Positions 1 through 22,905 are shown, counted from the first letter of the stretch. The stretch is DNA of 64,000 nucleotides from Ampullaceana balthica (GCA_944989445.1 CALYLW010001222.1:262350-326349), one strand, 5' to 3'. Numbers and translations are program-made. Notes: a model not told the origin generated them from the sequence alone.

Positions 1-337
1 TAATTAAGTTAGACAATGTAATGATATATTTTATAATTAAGTTAGACAATGTAATGATATATTTTATAATTAAGTTAGACAATGTAATGATATATTTTAT
101 AATTAAGTTAGACAATGTAATGATATATTTTATAATTAAGTTAGACAATGTAATGATATATTTTATAATTAAGTTAGACAATGTAATGATATATTTTATA
201 ATTAAGTTAGACAATGTAATGATATATTTTATAATTAAGTTAGACAATGTAATGATATATTTTATAATTAAGTTAGACAATGTAATGATATATTTTATAA
301 TTAAGTTAGACAATGTGATGATATATTTTATAATTAC
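1..337. repeat. Minisatellite, 33-bp unit, about 10 copies, cut by window edge
   Basis: A 33-bp AT-rich unit containing AAGTTAGACAATGTAATGAT is repeated head to tail with almost no variation. One late unit has gtgatg for gtaatg. The unit is a multiple of three without a stop in one frame, so it reads as an 11-residue peptide repeat, but nothing else suggests coding. The array starts at or before base 1, so its true length is unknown. Confidence 0.97.
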
Positions 338-11173
<10,836 letters not shown>

Positions 11174-11300
11174 CTGTTGAAATGATGATTGAACATTATA
11201 TTTTTTTAATGTCTAAAGTTAAATAAAAACTTAAAACATACAGGCTGTCACAAGAGTCCTAATATGTAGTCCTTTTTCTACCAAGATTCATATACGCTCT

Positions 11301-11746
11301 ATTACACAAAAATAATATTTCCTTAGTGAAAGACGCCTAAGATGGCTAGGACATGTAAAAAAAATGAGGCCGGGTCGCATCCCCAAGGACCACCTATATG
11401 GAGAACTGGCATCAGGAAAGAGGAAGACAGGTCTGCCAAAGGGACATGAAAGCAGCCAGAATAAGAGCAAGTGACTGGGAATGTAAAGCAGAAGATCGAT
11501 CTATTTGTCGCATTTGTCAAAGAATGCATGTTAGTAGCCGAGGAATGAAGGATGGAGGAGGCTACAGACAGAAGAGCTAGGAGAAAGGCCAAAACATTGG
11601 GAAGCACAGAACTCGTGTGCAAAAGCTGTGGAAAAGACTGTCACTCAAGGATAGGACTGCTCAGCCATATGAGGAAATGCAACCCAACCCAACGGTGATG
11701 CACCATCGTCTCTTGAGACGAAAGGATGCAGATTACACAAAAATAA
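11301..11746 (+). mobile_element. LINE 3' fragment with 15-bp target duplication
   Basis: The direct repeat ATTACACAAAAATAA (11,301-11,315 and 11,732-11,746) flanks a 416-bp 3' end of the RTE-like LINE. The remnant encodes the RRLRWLGHVKK-like block and a finger CKSCGKDCHSRIGLLSH, with frame breaks, and ends with the 3' hairpin CATCGTCTCTTGAGACGAAA. It is 5'-truncated, probably in an upstream LENG8 intron. Confidence 0.88.
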
Positions 11747-13359
11747 CACGCATCCAGTAACCGAAGAAATGCTTTAATGTCGTTCCAGCCCCTTACACAA
11801 TACCCCCAGATAATCTCTAAACTGCTACACGTTCTCAAAATGACTTCGCAAAACCACTTCCTTTTACACACTTCACATGGACACACACAAAAAAAAGCGA
11901 CCGTCAGACCAAAAAAAAACACGACCTTCAGACGCTCCAGCAGGAGAAGCTCACTACAGGGTCATGAAGAAAAATTGGTCATCCATGACACAGGCTTAGG
12001 CCTAATATTACAAGCTCAATACATTGTAGTGAATGCGGACTCTATCCTCATGATAAACTTGTTAAAGCCCTAAAGTTACAAAGATTATGTCAAGAGATAT
12101 GACACAAATGGAATGTAGGTTCATTGTACATGTACTTCTATTCTCGTTTCACATATTTATCTCTTCAAGTAAAAATTGATGCAAAACCGTCAAGGCAATA
12201 TTATATTCAGCTTATAATGTGGGTATGTTTTTTCTTTCTTTTTTTGCCATCTTTCCGCATACTGCTGATTTTCTCTTCACAAATTGATACCATTTTTGCA
12301 GGGATTTTGAAATTTATATGCATTAAAAAAAAATTTATTCAAAATTTTGTTGGGCATGTTTTGTGAACTACACTTGAATAAAGTATTGATGTTTTATGCT
12401 CATTTTGATTTTCATTGTATTGTTAAATGCAATGAGAATATTTGTTAAAAATTTGGTAATGTTATATTTTAAAATAAAAAATGTATGATTAGCCAGAAAC
12501 TTTGAAGAACAATATAATTAAAAGCGGGTTAAAAATTACAAAAATCCTAACTGGGCTACTATAATAGCTTTAAAAACTTTAATTTGTTAACTTATAAATA
12601 TAATATAAAATAAAGTATATCTTAAATATAATATATCTATCTTCCATGACTTAAGATTTCCTAAGTTTAAGTCAGATGCTGGTATTTCCTAACAATGATG
12701 CCAGTTAAAAAATGTTATACATCTTAGTGAATCTTAGCATTTTAAATTTATTAAATTAAAACCAATACAAATATCTATTTCAATTTGACTCAAACTGCTT
12801 TTTTTCCCCCGGGTTGTTTCAACCCCCTCCCCTAATCACCTTACAAGAATTTTATTTTAACAGCGCAGTCATGCCTAAAACGTAATGTGCGATTTCTGAA
12901 CTGAGCATATAAGTAAGTTGATCTCAGGTAAAGACAGAGACTGTCATTGACAAGTGCTAATTAAAGCACTGTTAACATCAAACTGCTTTGATGTAAATTA
13001 CTAAACTAATTTTAACAGCCAAGCTGCTCTTTTTTTTTAACAGCCTTCACCTCACCTCAACATCCATTTAACCGGACTTTTAAAAACAGTTATTTGATCT
13101 AGTTCTAGTAGCCTATGATAAAAATGCTTGTTTGGTGCACATCTAATTTCGTAGCAAATTTTTATTTTCTCTTTGAGAGCTTACGCTGCTCAATTATTTA
13201 AGTCAATGTATAAAATATTTTATTTTTTGCTGTTTAAGAGCTAATTTTTAGGTTTGCTTGATGTCTAAGGCATTTTTTTTTCCAGCAATGCTTAGTAGAA
13301 TACATTTTTATACATCCATTTTCTTTATCTACCACCTTAATTTGAAACTTTAACAAATG
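11747..13359. other. Non-coding stretch, nothing recognised
   Basis: AT-rich sequence with poly-T and poly-A runs. Short open frames (about 11,777-12,073 and 12,124-12,366) match nothing I recognise. It may be LENG8 5' intron. Confidence 0.4.
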
Positions 13360-13912
13360 TAATAGAGATATAAAACTAAAATGCTACCTCACTTTGGTGA
13401 GACCTGTACTAGAATATGCATATTCTGTATGGGACCCATCCACCAAAGAAAACATTGATAAACTAGAACAAATTCAAAAAAGAGCTGCCAGATACATTAC
13501 TGGAGAATATTCGAAACTGACAAGAATAACACCATTAGTTAAATCATTAAACCTTGAAACACTAGAGGATAGAAGAACCAAAAGCAAAGTAGTAATCATA
13601 CATAAAGCAATTAATTCTAATTTAGAAATACAACACAAAAGATAACTTAATACAACCCTCAGATAGACATAAGGATAAAAACACCTTTCTTATTCCGTAT
13701 GCAAGAACAAACACATATAAGTTTTCCTTCTTCCCGTCCGGAATTTCGGGCGTGGATTGGGTTGCCTGAAGAATCCAGGAAAACCAACACTTTATCAACA
13801 TTTAAATCTCTAATAAAAATGCAGGACTAAACACAAACCATAGATAAGCGTAGGACGCAATAATCTTCTGTATAGGAGGAGCGTCTGTAAACAGATAAGA
13901 TAAGAATTGACA
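13360..13912 (+). mobile_element. Jockey/CR1-type LINE 3' fragment
   Basis: It encodes the RT tail: LVRPVLEYAYSVWDPSTKEN, then IDKLEQIQKRAARYITGEYS and a decayed C-terminus. The 3' end reads GACGCAATAATCTTCTGTAT, then GGAGCGTCTGTAAACAGATAAGATAAG. Copies occur at about 23,000-24,030 (plus) and 26,600-27,113 (minus). Confidence 0.88.
13394..13645 (+). pseudogene. LINE RT C-terminal remnant
   Basis: About 83 codons of reverse transcriptase tail with the conserved VRPVLEYA..VWDP block. The start is arbitrary (5' truncation) and the frame ends prematurely after IQHKR. Confidence 0.8.
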
Positions 13913-14967
13913 GTATTTTACCCGAGTATCTGTTCGAAACACCGCTTAATATTCGCCGTCATGACCACTATACAAAGCGATGCAACCTAGCCACCATCAA
14001 CGCATCTCATTTAACACAATAGACATTAGCCAACGACATGCCTCCAGCAACACACTATTGTAAACTTTATTGCACTAAAAACTTTTATTCCAGCTGTAAA
14101 TGCATACGTCATACTCATAAACAAAAACTACTGTAAACCGAACATTAAAAAAAAATGTCAACAATGACAGGAAATACAGGCCCAGCAGCTTTAACTGTAC
14201 TGTAATTTCCGCTATGCAGCGGTAGTAACTATTTAATTTATTAATATATTAACTTTAAATAATGACGTTGTAAGTCTTATTGAAATCATTTTTTTCCCCC
14301 TGATTAATACGTGTTAACAAGAAACACAAGCAAATGGAAAGGGCGCGGTGGGTTATCCAGCATGCCCGCACGTGTGGGCGAGTGGTGACAGATAACTCCC
14401 CAACCATATACAAACCAATCGCTCCCTGCAACAAACCCAAATTATTTTCAAACTTTTGTTTCTGTCCATATTTTTTTTTAAAACTTTCATTTATTTGTGT
14501 TACTACAGTGAAAATCAGTGAGCCACTGAAACATTTTAAAAAAAAACCCAATAACAGATCAGGTGTTGTTGTTTTTTATAAGTATGGTGGGAAAAGGCAT
14601 GTACTGATGAGTGAAGGGGGTAGATAAACAATATTGTCTCGACATTAACTAATGTTTTCAGTGTATTTCAAAGCAAAGTTTGTGCCCTTAAAAGCGGCGG
14701 GGGTGTTATTACTAATAATACAAACACCGTTCATTTCCAGCCCAAAAGGTGTAGTATCAAAATACATTGTCGTTGTAGTTTGTAGGAAGCTTATTTTATT
14801 TCCCTTGGACATATATTTATTCTTGAGCATTTTTGTGTTACAAGGATTTCACAGATATATATCAAACAAAAATTACAAATTTGATAAATTGTTCACGAGC
14901 GCAATGTGAACACAGAAGAGCCAAGGCCAAGGTTTGGCAACCGTTGGTATAGACCTTGCAGTCAAAT
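13913..14967. other. Non-coding; one GC-richer patch
   Basis: No gene seen. The patch at about 14,336-14,430 is GC-rich against its surroundings and on the minus strand has GCGATTGG (CCAAT-type) and a CACGTG core; it could be promoter sequence for LENG8 but nothing confirms that. Confidence 0.3.
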
Positions 14968-15045
14968 TTTCACGGGTACCCGGGCGCAATTTTACTACCC
15001 GGGTAATTGGCGGCAACGAGTACCCGGGTACAGGCCTCAATGTAG
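14968..15045. repeat. Cluster of CCCGGG-centred palindromes
   Basis: Three near-palindromic blocks (GGGTACCCGGG, TACCCGGGTA, GTACCCGGGTAC) occur within 80 bp, resembling an inverted-repeat transposon end. No partner end was found. Confidence 0.45.
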
Positions 15046-15098
15046 CATGGGTCATTAATAAAATTAACTCCGGTAATAAGCGTATAAAGACTAATTAA

Positions 15099-15145
15099 GG
15101 TTACGGTTAAACGGTCCTAATTAAATAGGACCGGTTAACCGTAAA
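15099..15145. repeat. Near-perfect hairpin, about 20-bp arms
   Basis: The left arm GGTTACGGTTAAACGGTCCT pairs with the right arm AGGACCGGTTAACCGTAA.C with one mismatch and one extra base; the loop is about 7 nt. Not tied to a gene. Confidence 0.8.
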
Positions 15146-15889
15146 CAATCTTAGTTTTTGTCAAATTATTATTATATTTTATAATTACTTAATGCTTGAA
15201 ATAACTTAAATTTTAATTAAATAAATGTTATTCAATTTGGGAAATGAATGATGCAGGACTACATTAAAACCACGAACTCTATGATCTTACACGATGAAGA
15301 AAATCAGAAGCCCCGAGCCTAGTGCTCTTCATGGGTCTTCCCGGAAGACCTCAGCTATCTGGCCCCCAAAGGGACATAACAGCTGTGACACCCCCCCCCC
15401 TCAGAATCGGTGGCTAATGAAACGGCCACCTGGGCATCCAGGACATAAAGTAAAAAATGCCTCCCACTAAATTGACCTCACAAGGAGGGGTGGAATTCCC
15501 TACTACGACCCGCTACAACTTAGGCGCCACCCTGACGAGGCATACGGGTCTCCATGGTTAGGACTGCAGCAGTGCGTCGGGTTATTTTACTATTTAGTTT
15601 ACTTTAACGCTTAAACCCCATAAGGTTTCCGGTAAACTTCTACCTCAGTCCCGTAAGGATTTCCTGTATCGCGATCGAGTGGTTATGAAATTTAAAAAAT
15701 TGCTGTAAATGTATTTATAATAATAATATTGTCATACTGACTTCATCTTTTAGGATAAGAATGGTTATTTTACTTATCCAAAAGACTGTTTTGAGTTTAA
15801 TACTATCTTACCTGTAGTTTAGTACTATTATTTTTACAAAAAAGTATAGCAAAATCACATTTTTTAAAAAAAAATGTAAAAACTACCCC
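15146..15889. other. Non-coding; GC-rich unidentified segment 15,290-15,690
   Basis: The inner 400 bp is GC-richer than its flanks and repeat-like (C-run, GCCACCTGGGCATCCAGG, GGTTTCCGGTAAACTTC). It carries no usable frame. It could be the untranslated end of a retroelement; I do not recognise it. Confidence 0.35.
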
Positions 15890-15965
15890 GAAACTTCGCG
15901 AACCGATCGAAAACACGAGCGTAGGCAATCGTCGCCATTTCCGGAAGTCGAATACATCTTCTATC
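15890..15965 (-). promoter_or_regulatory. Candidate TATA-less promoter patch
   Basis: On the minus strand ACTTCCGGAAATGGCGAC combines an ETS-like site and a YY1-like AAATGGCG, followed by a CpG-rich stretch, a pattern common in housekeeping promoters. Position and strand suit LENG8, about 4.7 kb upstream of its first coding exon. Inference only. Confidence 0.25.
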
Positions 15966-17078
15966 CCGCACTGAATAGTTTTTACTTTCAGTGATTTCGT
16001 TTCTAAAGAGAGTACTATCGAGGCACTCTTTACCGCGCTTTGGTAATAGAGGCTATGCGCGCATTACTGCCCGTTACCGCGCTTTGTCAAATTAAACGTT
16101 AATGCCATGCAGTTAAAATTTATATTACCGCTGATCTAAGAGTTAAAAATTGCTTCTAAAATGGTATCGACCTTTAAGGAAAATTTAGCTGTATACCTTT
16201 GTGATGACGAAGTGGTCTTTTATAAAGGATACTGTGACATAAAAATGCGAACTACCAGTTCTGGCAGCATGACAGACCATAAAATCCCCATGACAGCTTT
16301 TGTGTAAATTTTAGACATGCGCAGAACAATGAGAGAACGAGTAACGAGTACCTTTAACAGGTACAATTTTTTATATTTTTTTGGTAGAAAAATTGGAATT
16401 ATATTTAAAGTGAAGTCTTGCTGAAATCAGGAGTAAAAACATATGTAAAATTTTGACAGAATGGAAAAGGGTTGGCAGGCCGATATAAGGCATTATAAGG
16501 GTATTATTACATAAAAACAAAAGCTCACTCAATCTCATAAAAAAATTAAATGGGAGCTAACCCAAGAATTAAACACTATATTTTATTCTATAAGACTATA
16601 ACCATATGTTCCTTTTGAGTACACCAAGCTCAAGTGAGTGTCATCCTAATTTCAATTTATAGTTTTATAGGCTGTTTTGGTAAAAATTGACTACTCCGAC
16701 CGGGCCAAAATGAAGTCATTTCCAGCCGTCATCTTTGTTGCTATGCACGCGACTAAGATAGCGGGCAGATCGATAGTCCCAACAGAGGGAAAATGCTGAA
16801 AATGAAATGGGCCAAGCAATGGAAGACAATCACAAATAATACACTTTTATCACTAAATTTATAAATAATTTGAGTTATATTCTTCCGAAATATCACTAGT
16901 AAAACACTAAAATCAGCTTCCATTTAGCAAATCACTAATAAATTTCCAACGCGATGCTTGCGCTATGGTGGCAAAGCGAAAAAGAGAGAGCCTTCAAATT
17001 TGCGGGCTTATTGCATCATCATCAATCAGTATGTCCGCAGTTTCGTATTCGATGATTCTTATCTAATAAATATAAGGG
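15966..17078. other. Non-coding, nothing recognised
   Basis: Moderately AT-rich with scattered CpG (GCGCTTTGGTAATAGAGG region near 16,040). No frame or repeat family recognised. Confidence 0.35.
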
Positions 17079-17235
17079 GAGGTGTTCCCCCTCCCCCCCG
17101 TTGCCTTTTTTTTTATTTTGGGGAGGGAGATCCCTCCTCAAACCCCAGCCCGCTTTTCTTTTAATTAATTTTCATTGGTATCTAATAATTGTTAAGAGGA
17201 GGCGTTCCCCCTTCCCCCGATTTTTAAAACAGGAA
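17079..17235. repeat. Two-copy degenerate repeat with G/C-run arms
   Basis: TCTAATAA followed by a GGAGGTGTTCCCCCTCCCCC-type block occurs twice, about 110 bp apart. Each copy is nearly self-complementary around GTTCC. Confidence 0.55.
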
Positions 17236-17401
17236 AACAAAGACTATTCAAGGGAAGCAACTCTCGGCCAGCAACAGGTAGCGTCGCTGTGACATCACGG
17301 TCAGACAAGCCTGAATCAGCCGTTGTTTTTTTTTGTTGGCCTACTCAATTTAGCCAAAATTATAATATTATAAATTATAAATATAATATTAATGACTAAA
17401 C

Positions 17402-18461
17402 CAGTGGTTCCTAACCTTTTGGGGTCCATGCACCCCTTCAGATGCCCAAAAAAGTTCATGCACCCCCTCATGAAACTTGCAGAAAATGCATAATAAAATA
17501 TGTTTATTTTAGGAACACAACAGTTTTGACAATAGGCAACAGGGAATTTAGTGAGAGATCTGCTGCTTCTTATGATCAAACAGCAATTTAAATCTGGGGA
17601 CTGTTTTGGACAAATTAACTCTCATGTAATCCTCTGCATTCAACTTATTCCTTTCCTTGGTTTTAATCGTCAAAATTGTGGAGAATCCTGCTTCACATAG
17701 ATAGGTAGTGGCAAATGGAAGGAGAGTCAGTACTGCCCTTAGTACTGGCTATTTGTTGGTATGACTCTAGCTGGGCGCACTAAATTTCAATCAAGGTATT
17801 GCAACTGAAGGCACTCATCAGTACTTCTCTGGTTCTCAAATCAATCAGGTCATCTTTAGCAAGGTCACTGTCATCAATGTTTTCCAAGTCACAGAGAAAA
17901 GGATTGCGAATCCAACGTTCTTTCATAGAAATTTCTAGACAGAAATACCCATCAAAGGACCTTTGCAATGTTGAAAGGTGCTCTGAAATTTCCACTTTGA
18001 TGTTGTCAGGCAGTGATCCCTCAGTGCTTCCTTCTGCAGCAGATATTACAACTTCATCCAAGAGTGGAAAGTTTGCCAAGTCGGACTTTTCTAGTCGTCG
18101 TTGGAATAGTGGCAGTTTGTTAAGGAAGGCTTGCAATCTCTCAGTACCATCCATTACAGTCACAGCAGGTCCATAAAGAGATGTGTTCAGCTCATTCAAG
18201 ATGGAGAAGATGTCAGCCAGCTATGCCAAGTAATGAATGAAATTTGCAGAAAGATGTACCTTTCAAAAAGGTTGTATATGGGCACCTTTTGACGCGGCAT
18301 GCCTTTTCTTATGGTTTACATTTTCAGATTATTAGTTTTTCTTTCTTTTTTTCCTTCTTTTTTTTCTTCTTCTTTTTCTTTTCTCTGAATCGTTCATGCA
18401 CCCCCTGGAACCTACTCATGCACCCCTTGGGGGTGCATGCACCACTGGTTAGGAACCCCTG
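17402..18461 (-). mobile_element. Decayed hAT (Charlie/ZBED-like) transposon
   Basis: The left terminus CAGTGGTTCCTAACCTTTTG and right terminus GGTTAGGAACCCCTG are inverted; the flanks GACTAAAC and GACTAATT look like a decayed 8-bp duplication. Subterminal CATGCACCCC motifs are inverted at the two ends. Inside is a minus-strand transposase C-terminal remnant and a long polypyrimidine run. Confidence 0.85.
17548..18240 (-). pseudogene. hAT transposase C-terminal remnant
   Basis: The frame MNELNTSLYGPAVTVMDG through WIRNPFLCDLENID resembles the helical region of ZBED5/GTF2IRD2-type domesticated hAT transposases. After frame breaks, TKERNKLNAEDYMRVNLSK and a terminal KKQQISH represent the hAT dimerisation tail, ending at a stop at 17,548-17,550. 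The N-terminal BED finger and catalytic part are missing. The intact termini around it argue for a dead transposon rather than a host gene. Confidence 0.8.
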
Positions 18462-19714
18462 GACTAATTTTTTTTTACAAAGTGGGTTGATACCGCGCAA
18501 TGCGGGGCATACACTGTAAAGCTTGGTTGTCGCGTCCTACGCGGCATACACTGTGTCCTACACCGAGAAAGTAGAAACCGCGTAAATGTGTGTGTGACGT
18601 CACATTTTGCTCTTTCATCCGGGAACGTTTCATGTGACTACTTTATAAGATTTTTTAAAATTCATACGGTACATGAGCTTCTGTGGTCTCACTGTTAGGA
18701 CATTAGATTCTTGAACTGTAGGTGTCAGGTGGAGGTTGAGTCTTTTTTTAAAAAAAGTTTGTAGTTTCAGGGTCTGGTTAGGTTTAGTTGTCTATTTTTT
18801 AAATTAAAATAGAAAAAGAGTTTCGTTTGAGTCTTTTTTTTTAAGGTTGTAGTTTCAGTTTTAGGGTCTGGGTTAGGTTTAGTACCGTTTAGTTGTCTAT
18901 TTTTTAAATTAAAATAGAAAAAACAACGACAAATATATAGCAACCAAAAATATGATTTATCGAGCGCACTGTTCTCTTTGCTTTTACCAAATTAATTTTA
19001 AAATCATAAATTTTTTTTAAAATAAATTTTAAGCTATTAAGGTGGACTGGGTATACCAAAATAAACAGTGTAGGCTGAGTAATGCGCGCCATCCACCCGA
19101 GTTTAGACTGCGCACTACGTGGTGTCTACCATCGGCCTTTTTTTTATCAGAAGTGTCAGAATCATCCAAATTATTAATAATAAATGAAAAAAATTAATTT
19201 GACAGATTCAGAAGATCTCTGCAACTTTTTCCGACTTCAGATATAGGAATATAGTATTTATTATACTATTTATACCAACGCCAAATATTTCTTTGATGAC
19301 TCAGACCTGCGATTCAGAAATTCAAAAAGATTTCATGAAAACGATGTAATTATTGAAATTATTAAATTGATTCAATATACTATTCTGGGTAGCCCTATTC
19401 TGTATTAATTGTTAATAAAATAATCCAAAGAACGCAGCTAACCTTTGAAAGTATATCAAATTAAGTGTCACAAATGCTTAACATTTGCTCCCTCATTGGT
19501 ACTTAAAATGTTCTGTAATGGCGGCGAGCAAGCGGAAATGATGTCACGTAAATGGATGACTTTTTACCAGGTTTCCATTAAATTGTAAAGAGAAATAAAT
19601 GCCAAATTATAACGTAGACTTAAAATATTTTTTTTATTGCTTAAATAAAAAGTCGGAAAAGACAGTTATTTTTGTGGAAACATTCAATTAATTCAGAAAA
19701 AATAAAAAGTGGTA
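18462..19714. other. Non-coding; two-copy repeat at 18,735-18,915
   Basis: A block containing TTTAGTTGTCTATTTTTTAA and AAATTAAAATAGAAAAA occurs twice about 110 bp apart, with GTAGTTTCAG and GGTTAGGTTTAG in both. The rest is AT-rich with no gene. Confidence 0.5.
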
Positions 19715-19864
19715 AAAATTACTTTTAAAAAACACTTTTTATAAGTGGACTAAAAAGAAGAAAATAAATTAAAACTTATAAGTCCAAGTACTTTCATTTA
19801 ATATGACTAAAAACGTGGGCGGGTGATTGGTATAGATATTTTAAAATAATTTTGTACCTCTATT
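19715..19864. repeat. Dispersed short repeat, copy 1
   Basis: It shares GGACTAAAAAGAAGAA, TAAAAACGTGGGCGGGTG and a TTTGGTATA-like end with 25,070-25,215. The GCGGGTG and CTCTATTTATTTTA pieces recur around 20,370-20,410, suggesting several related short elements. Confidence 0.6.
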
Positions 19865-20745
19865 TATTTTATTCTTTTTAGCCCATTTATAAAAACGTGG
19901 TTTTTAAATCCTTTATATTAACTTCATGGTCTTGTCTGTCGTCATCTCTATCGTTCGTCGTAAGTCGGGCGGAAAAACAAAATTAAAAAATGACACACTT
20001 CCCGTGATGCCATCGAGCTGAAACCTTGCACATAGACTCGTGTTACCTAACAATGCATCGTATTAAAATTTCAGATCGATCGAATGTACCGTATTTAAAT
20101 AAATGCATTTTTAGTTTTTTTCTATATAACTCAATGTAGCGTCTGTTATTGTTTGCAATCACGTGTCCATTGCTTGAGTTCACGCCAGCCATCTCTGACC
20201 ACACCTCCCAGCCCTCCCCCGGTATTACAGCAAGGCGAGATCAGTCGGTTTCAGTCTGTAAATGTTTGTCGCGTTTGAACATACCAATACTTTGAGTTCT
20301 ATCTCATATATAACGGATTTATAGTCAAAAACTTTGTTTTTAGGGGTTTGTTTCATTTAAAAAATTTTTTTACCTCTATTTATTTTACCAAACACCTCAT
20401 AAGCACCCGCCAAACATTTTAATACCACAGTGATGTGGTCACGGAGTGAACTCATGGATGTCAACAAAAGCAGACGGGTACAGATGCTTATTTAGAGATA
20501 AACTAAAAAATGCATTAATTTAATTACGGCACATTCGATCGATTTGAAATTTTAATACAATGCATTGTCAGCCAAGATCTATCTATGGTAAAATTTTGAG
20601 ATCTCTAGGGCCATCAAAAGTGGTTTAATTTTACGTTGGAAAATTTGAAATTTTGCTGACAAACAGACAGGAACGAAGACAATGCGGACAGTCAGGACGA
20701 AAGCAAGGTAATAAAAAACGTGGTAATAAGCCCTTAAAAATAAGC
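19865..20745. mobile_element. Foldback element, almost fully palindromic, about 0.9 kb
   Basis: Sequence left of about 20,310 reappears as reverse complement on the right: AATTTCAGATCGATCGAATG (about 20,068) against CATTCGATCGATTTGAAATT (about 20,532); GCCCATTTATAAAAACGTGG (19,881) against an end at about 20,740; CACGTGTCCATTGCTTGAG against CTCATGGATGTCAAC. The arms are diverged but collinear over about 400 bp. No coding. Confidence 0.75.
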
Positions 20746-20934
20746 TTTTGAAATATTGGACTGTTGCTTTAAGAATTTATAGCACCGTATTAATGAAAAA
20801 AAAATTTTTTAAATTAAGTTTTTGAGTATTCTAAATAGACAAAAATAATTTTGCAATTGCTGCAGTTCGTGTGAAAATGTATACATGGCTTTTAATGCAA
20901 GAAATATCAATATACATAATTTGCAATTCCCGTC

Positions 20935-21150
20935 CGTGACGCTACTAATTTTAGAAAGCAGCACACCAAATTACTGCACCAAAAATAACTCTTTTCGAAC
21001 GACCGCATAACATTTTTCAATATGGGAATAAATGAATAAAATAAGAATAAAGAAAATAATTGAAAGTTCTGTATTACATTATTTTTTATTCTGATATGTA
21101 TTTATTTTGAAAACTACCGCCATTTTTGACGGGTGATACACTAGTATGTA
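20935..21150. repeat. Dispersed repeat, copy 1
   Basis: It shares GTGACGCTACTAATTTTAGA, CACCAAATTACTGCACCA and TTTTTGACGGGTGATAC with 36,925-37,310. In this copy the intervening sequence is shorter and different. Confidence 0.75.
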
Positions 21151-21397
21151 AATAAAATGAATCTCTGTTACTCATTCTTTGCACGCGTCCATTACACTAA
21201 GACTTTTAACATAAAAATGCATTCTCCTTCTTCAGTTTTTCCTCTACCCTGAGTGCATTTCTTATTTGCTTCAACTTCAACCTGAACGCAAACTTAGTCG
21301 CATTTTTATCGAAATGAATCGATCTTTTCCATAGCCGGTGACCCCGGTCTTCATTTGATTCTTTAAAATAAGTTACAAGAACAGATTGAAAACACAT
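21151..21397. other. Non-coding spacer before LINE copy
   Basis: Nothing recognised; a short minus-strand frame here resembles no known protein. Confidence 0.35.
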
Positions 21398-22905
21398 CTC
21401 TTATATGGCTTTTGCCCGTGTCATACTAACACGATTAAAGAGTTTAGCCTCCCGAGTTTATCCACAATCTCATTGCGGTTTTCCTGGCTGGTCGGTCTAC
21501 CATAGACATGGTGTTCTCCATGCGGCAGCTCCGGGAAAAATTCAGAGAGCAGCAGATGCCAGTAATGCCACCATACATTGCTTTTGTGGATCTTACCAAA
21601 GCCTTTCATTTAGTAAGTCGCAACGGGCTATTCCAAATCCTGGAAAAAATTGGCTGTCCCCCATGCACACCTACTCGCCATCATCAGATAGTTCCATGAA
21701 AATATCCAGGGCACAGTGCAGTTTGACGGAGCTGTTAGAAGCCTTTCCAGTCAGCAGCGGAGTTAAACAAGGTTGTGTTTTCGCACCAACACTGTTCGCA
21801 ATATTCTTCTCTGTACTGCTTCGATACGCATTAAAGGATAGCAGTGATGGAATATGGTTACAAACCAGAGCTGATGGAGGACTTTCAACACTGCCCGCCT
21901 CCTAGCCAAAACGACTGATGTCTTATTTCGTGAGGTACTCTTTGTGGATGATGCGGCACAGATATCACACACTGAAAATGGTTTGCAACAACTCGTGTCA
22001 AGCTTCTCCAACGTCTGCAAAGAATTTGGTCTGCAAATCAGCTTGAAAAAGACACACATCATGGCCCAAGACACACATTCTCCGCCTACCATCAATATTG
22101 ACAATGAAAACTTGGAGGTTGTAGATAGCTTCACCTAATTGGGGGTCCAAAGTTTCCAATACACTGTCCATCGAGGACGAAATAAACAGTAGAATTGGCA
22201 AGGCAGCTGCCACAACGGCTAAACTTAACAAACGGGTTTGGGAAAACATCAAGCTAACGGAGAAAACCAAACTGTGTGTCTATAAAGCCTGCGTCATCAG
22301 TACGATGGTATACGGAAGCGAGACTTGGACCACTTATACATCCCATGAGCGCAAGCTTAATAGCTTCCACTTGAGGTGCCTGAGTTGCATCCTTGGCATT
22401 AAATAACAGGACAAAGTGCCAAATAGTGAGGTCCTGATGCGTGCCAATATCTAAAGCATATTCTCAATCCTAACTGAAAGACGCCTGAGATGGCTAGGAC
22501 ATGTAAAAAGAATGAGCCCTGGTCGCATCCCCAAGGACCTCCTATATGGAGAACTGGCATCGGGAAAGAGGAAGACAGATCACCCATGTCTGGGATTTAA
22601 TGATGTCTGCCAAAGAGACATGAAAGCAGCCAGAATACGCACAAGCGATTGGGAGTATAAGGCAGAATACCGATCTACGTGGTGGACAGTTGTAAAAGAA
22701 GGCGTCATAGTAGTCGAGGAGCGAAGGGTGGAGGAAGCTGCAGACAAAGAGCTAGGAGAAAAGCCAAGACATTGGGAAGCACAGAACTCGTGTGCAAAAG
22801 CTGTGGTAAAGACTATCACTCAAGGATATGACTGCTCAGCCACACGAGGAAATGCAACAGGGAGATGCACCATCGTCTTGCGAGACGGAAGGATGCCGAC
22901 ATAAA
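21398..22905 (+). mobile_element. RTE-like LINE fragment, 5'-truncated, frameshifted
   Basis: A second copy of the finger-bearing LINE. It starts within the RT (AFARVILTRLKSLASRVYPQ), shows FVDLTKAFH, SSGVKQGCV and an FVDD box (21,940-21,951, in place of the usual FADD), then RRLRWLGHVKR and a decayed finger. It ends with the 3' hairpin ATCGTCTTGCGAGACGGAAG. Several frameshifts and stops make it non-functional. Sequence differs from the copy at 1.4-5.3 kb, so it is another subfamily. Confidence 0.88.
21405..22870 (+). pseudogene. Broken LINE reverse transcriptase
   Basis: The reading frame must shift at several points (near 21,490, 21,650, 21,900 and 22,140) to follow the RT. The hAT interruption seen in the other copy is absent here, confirming that interruption as a secondary insertion. 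No promoter or start codon is meaningful. Confidence 0.8.

Noticed and set aside
17780..18199. A host ZBED/GTF2IRD2-like gene
   Set aside because: The frame lies between decayed hAT inverted termini, lacks N-terminal domains and has frame breaks; it is a dead transposon.
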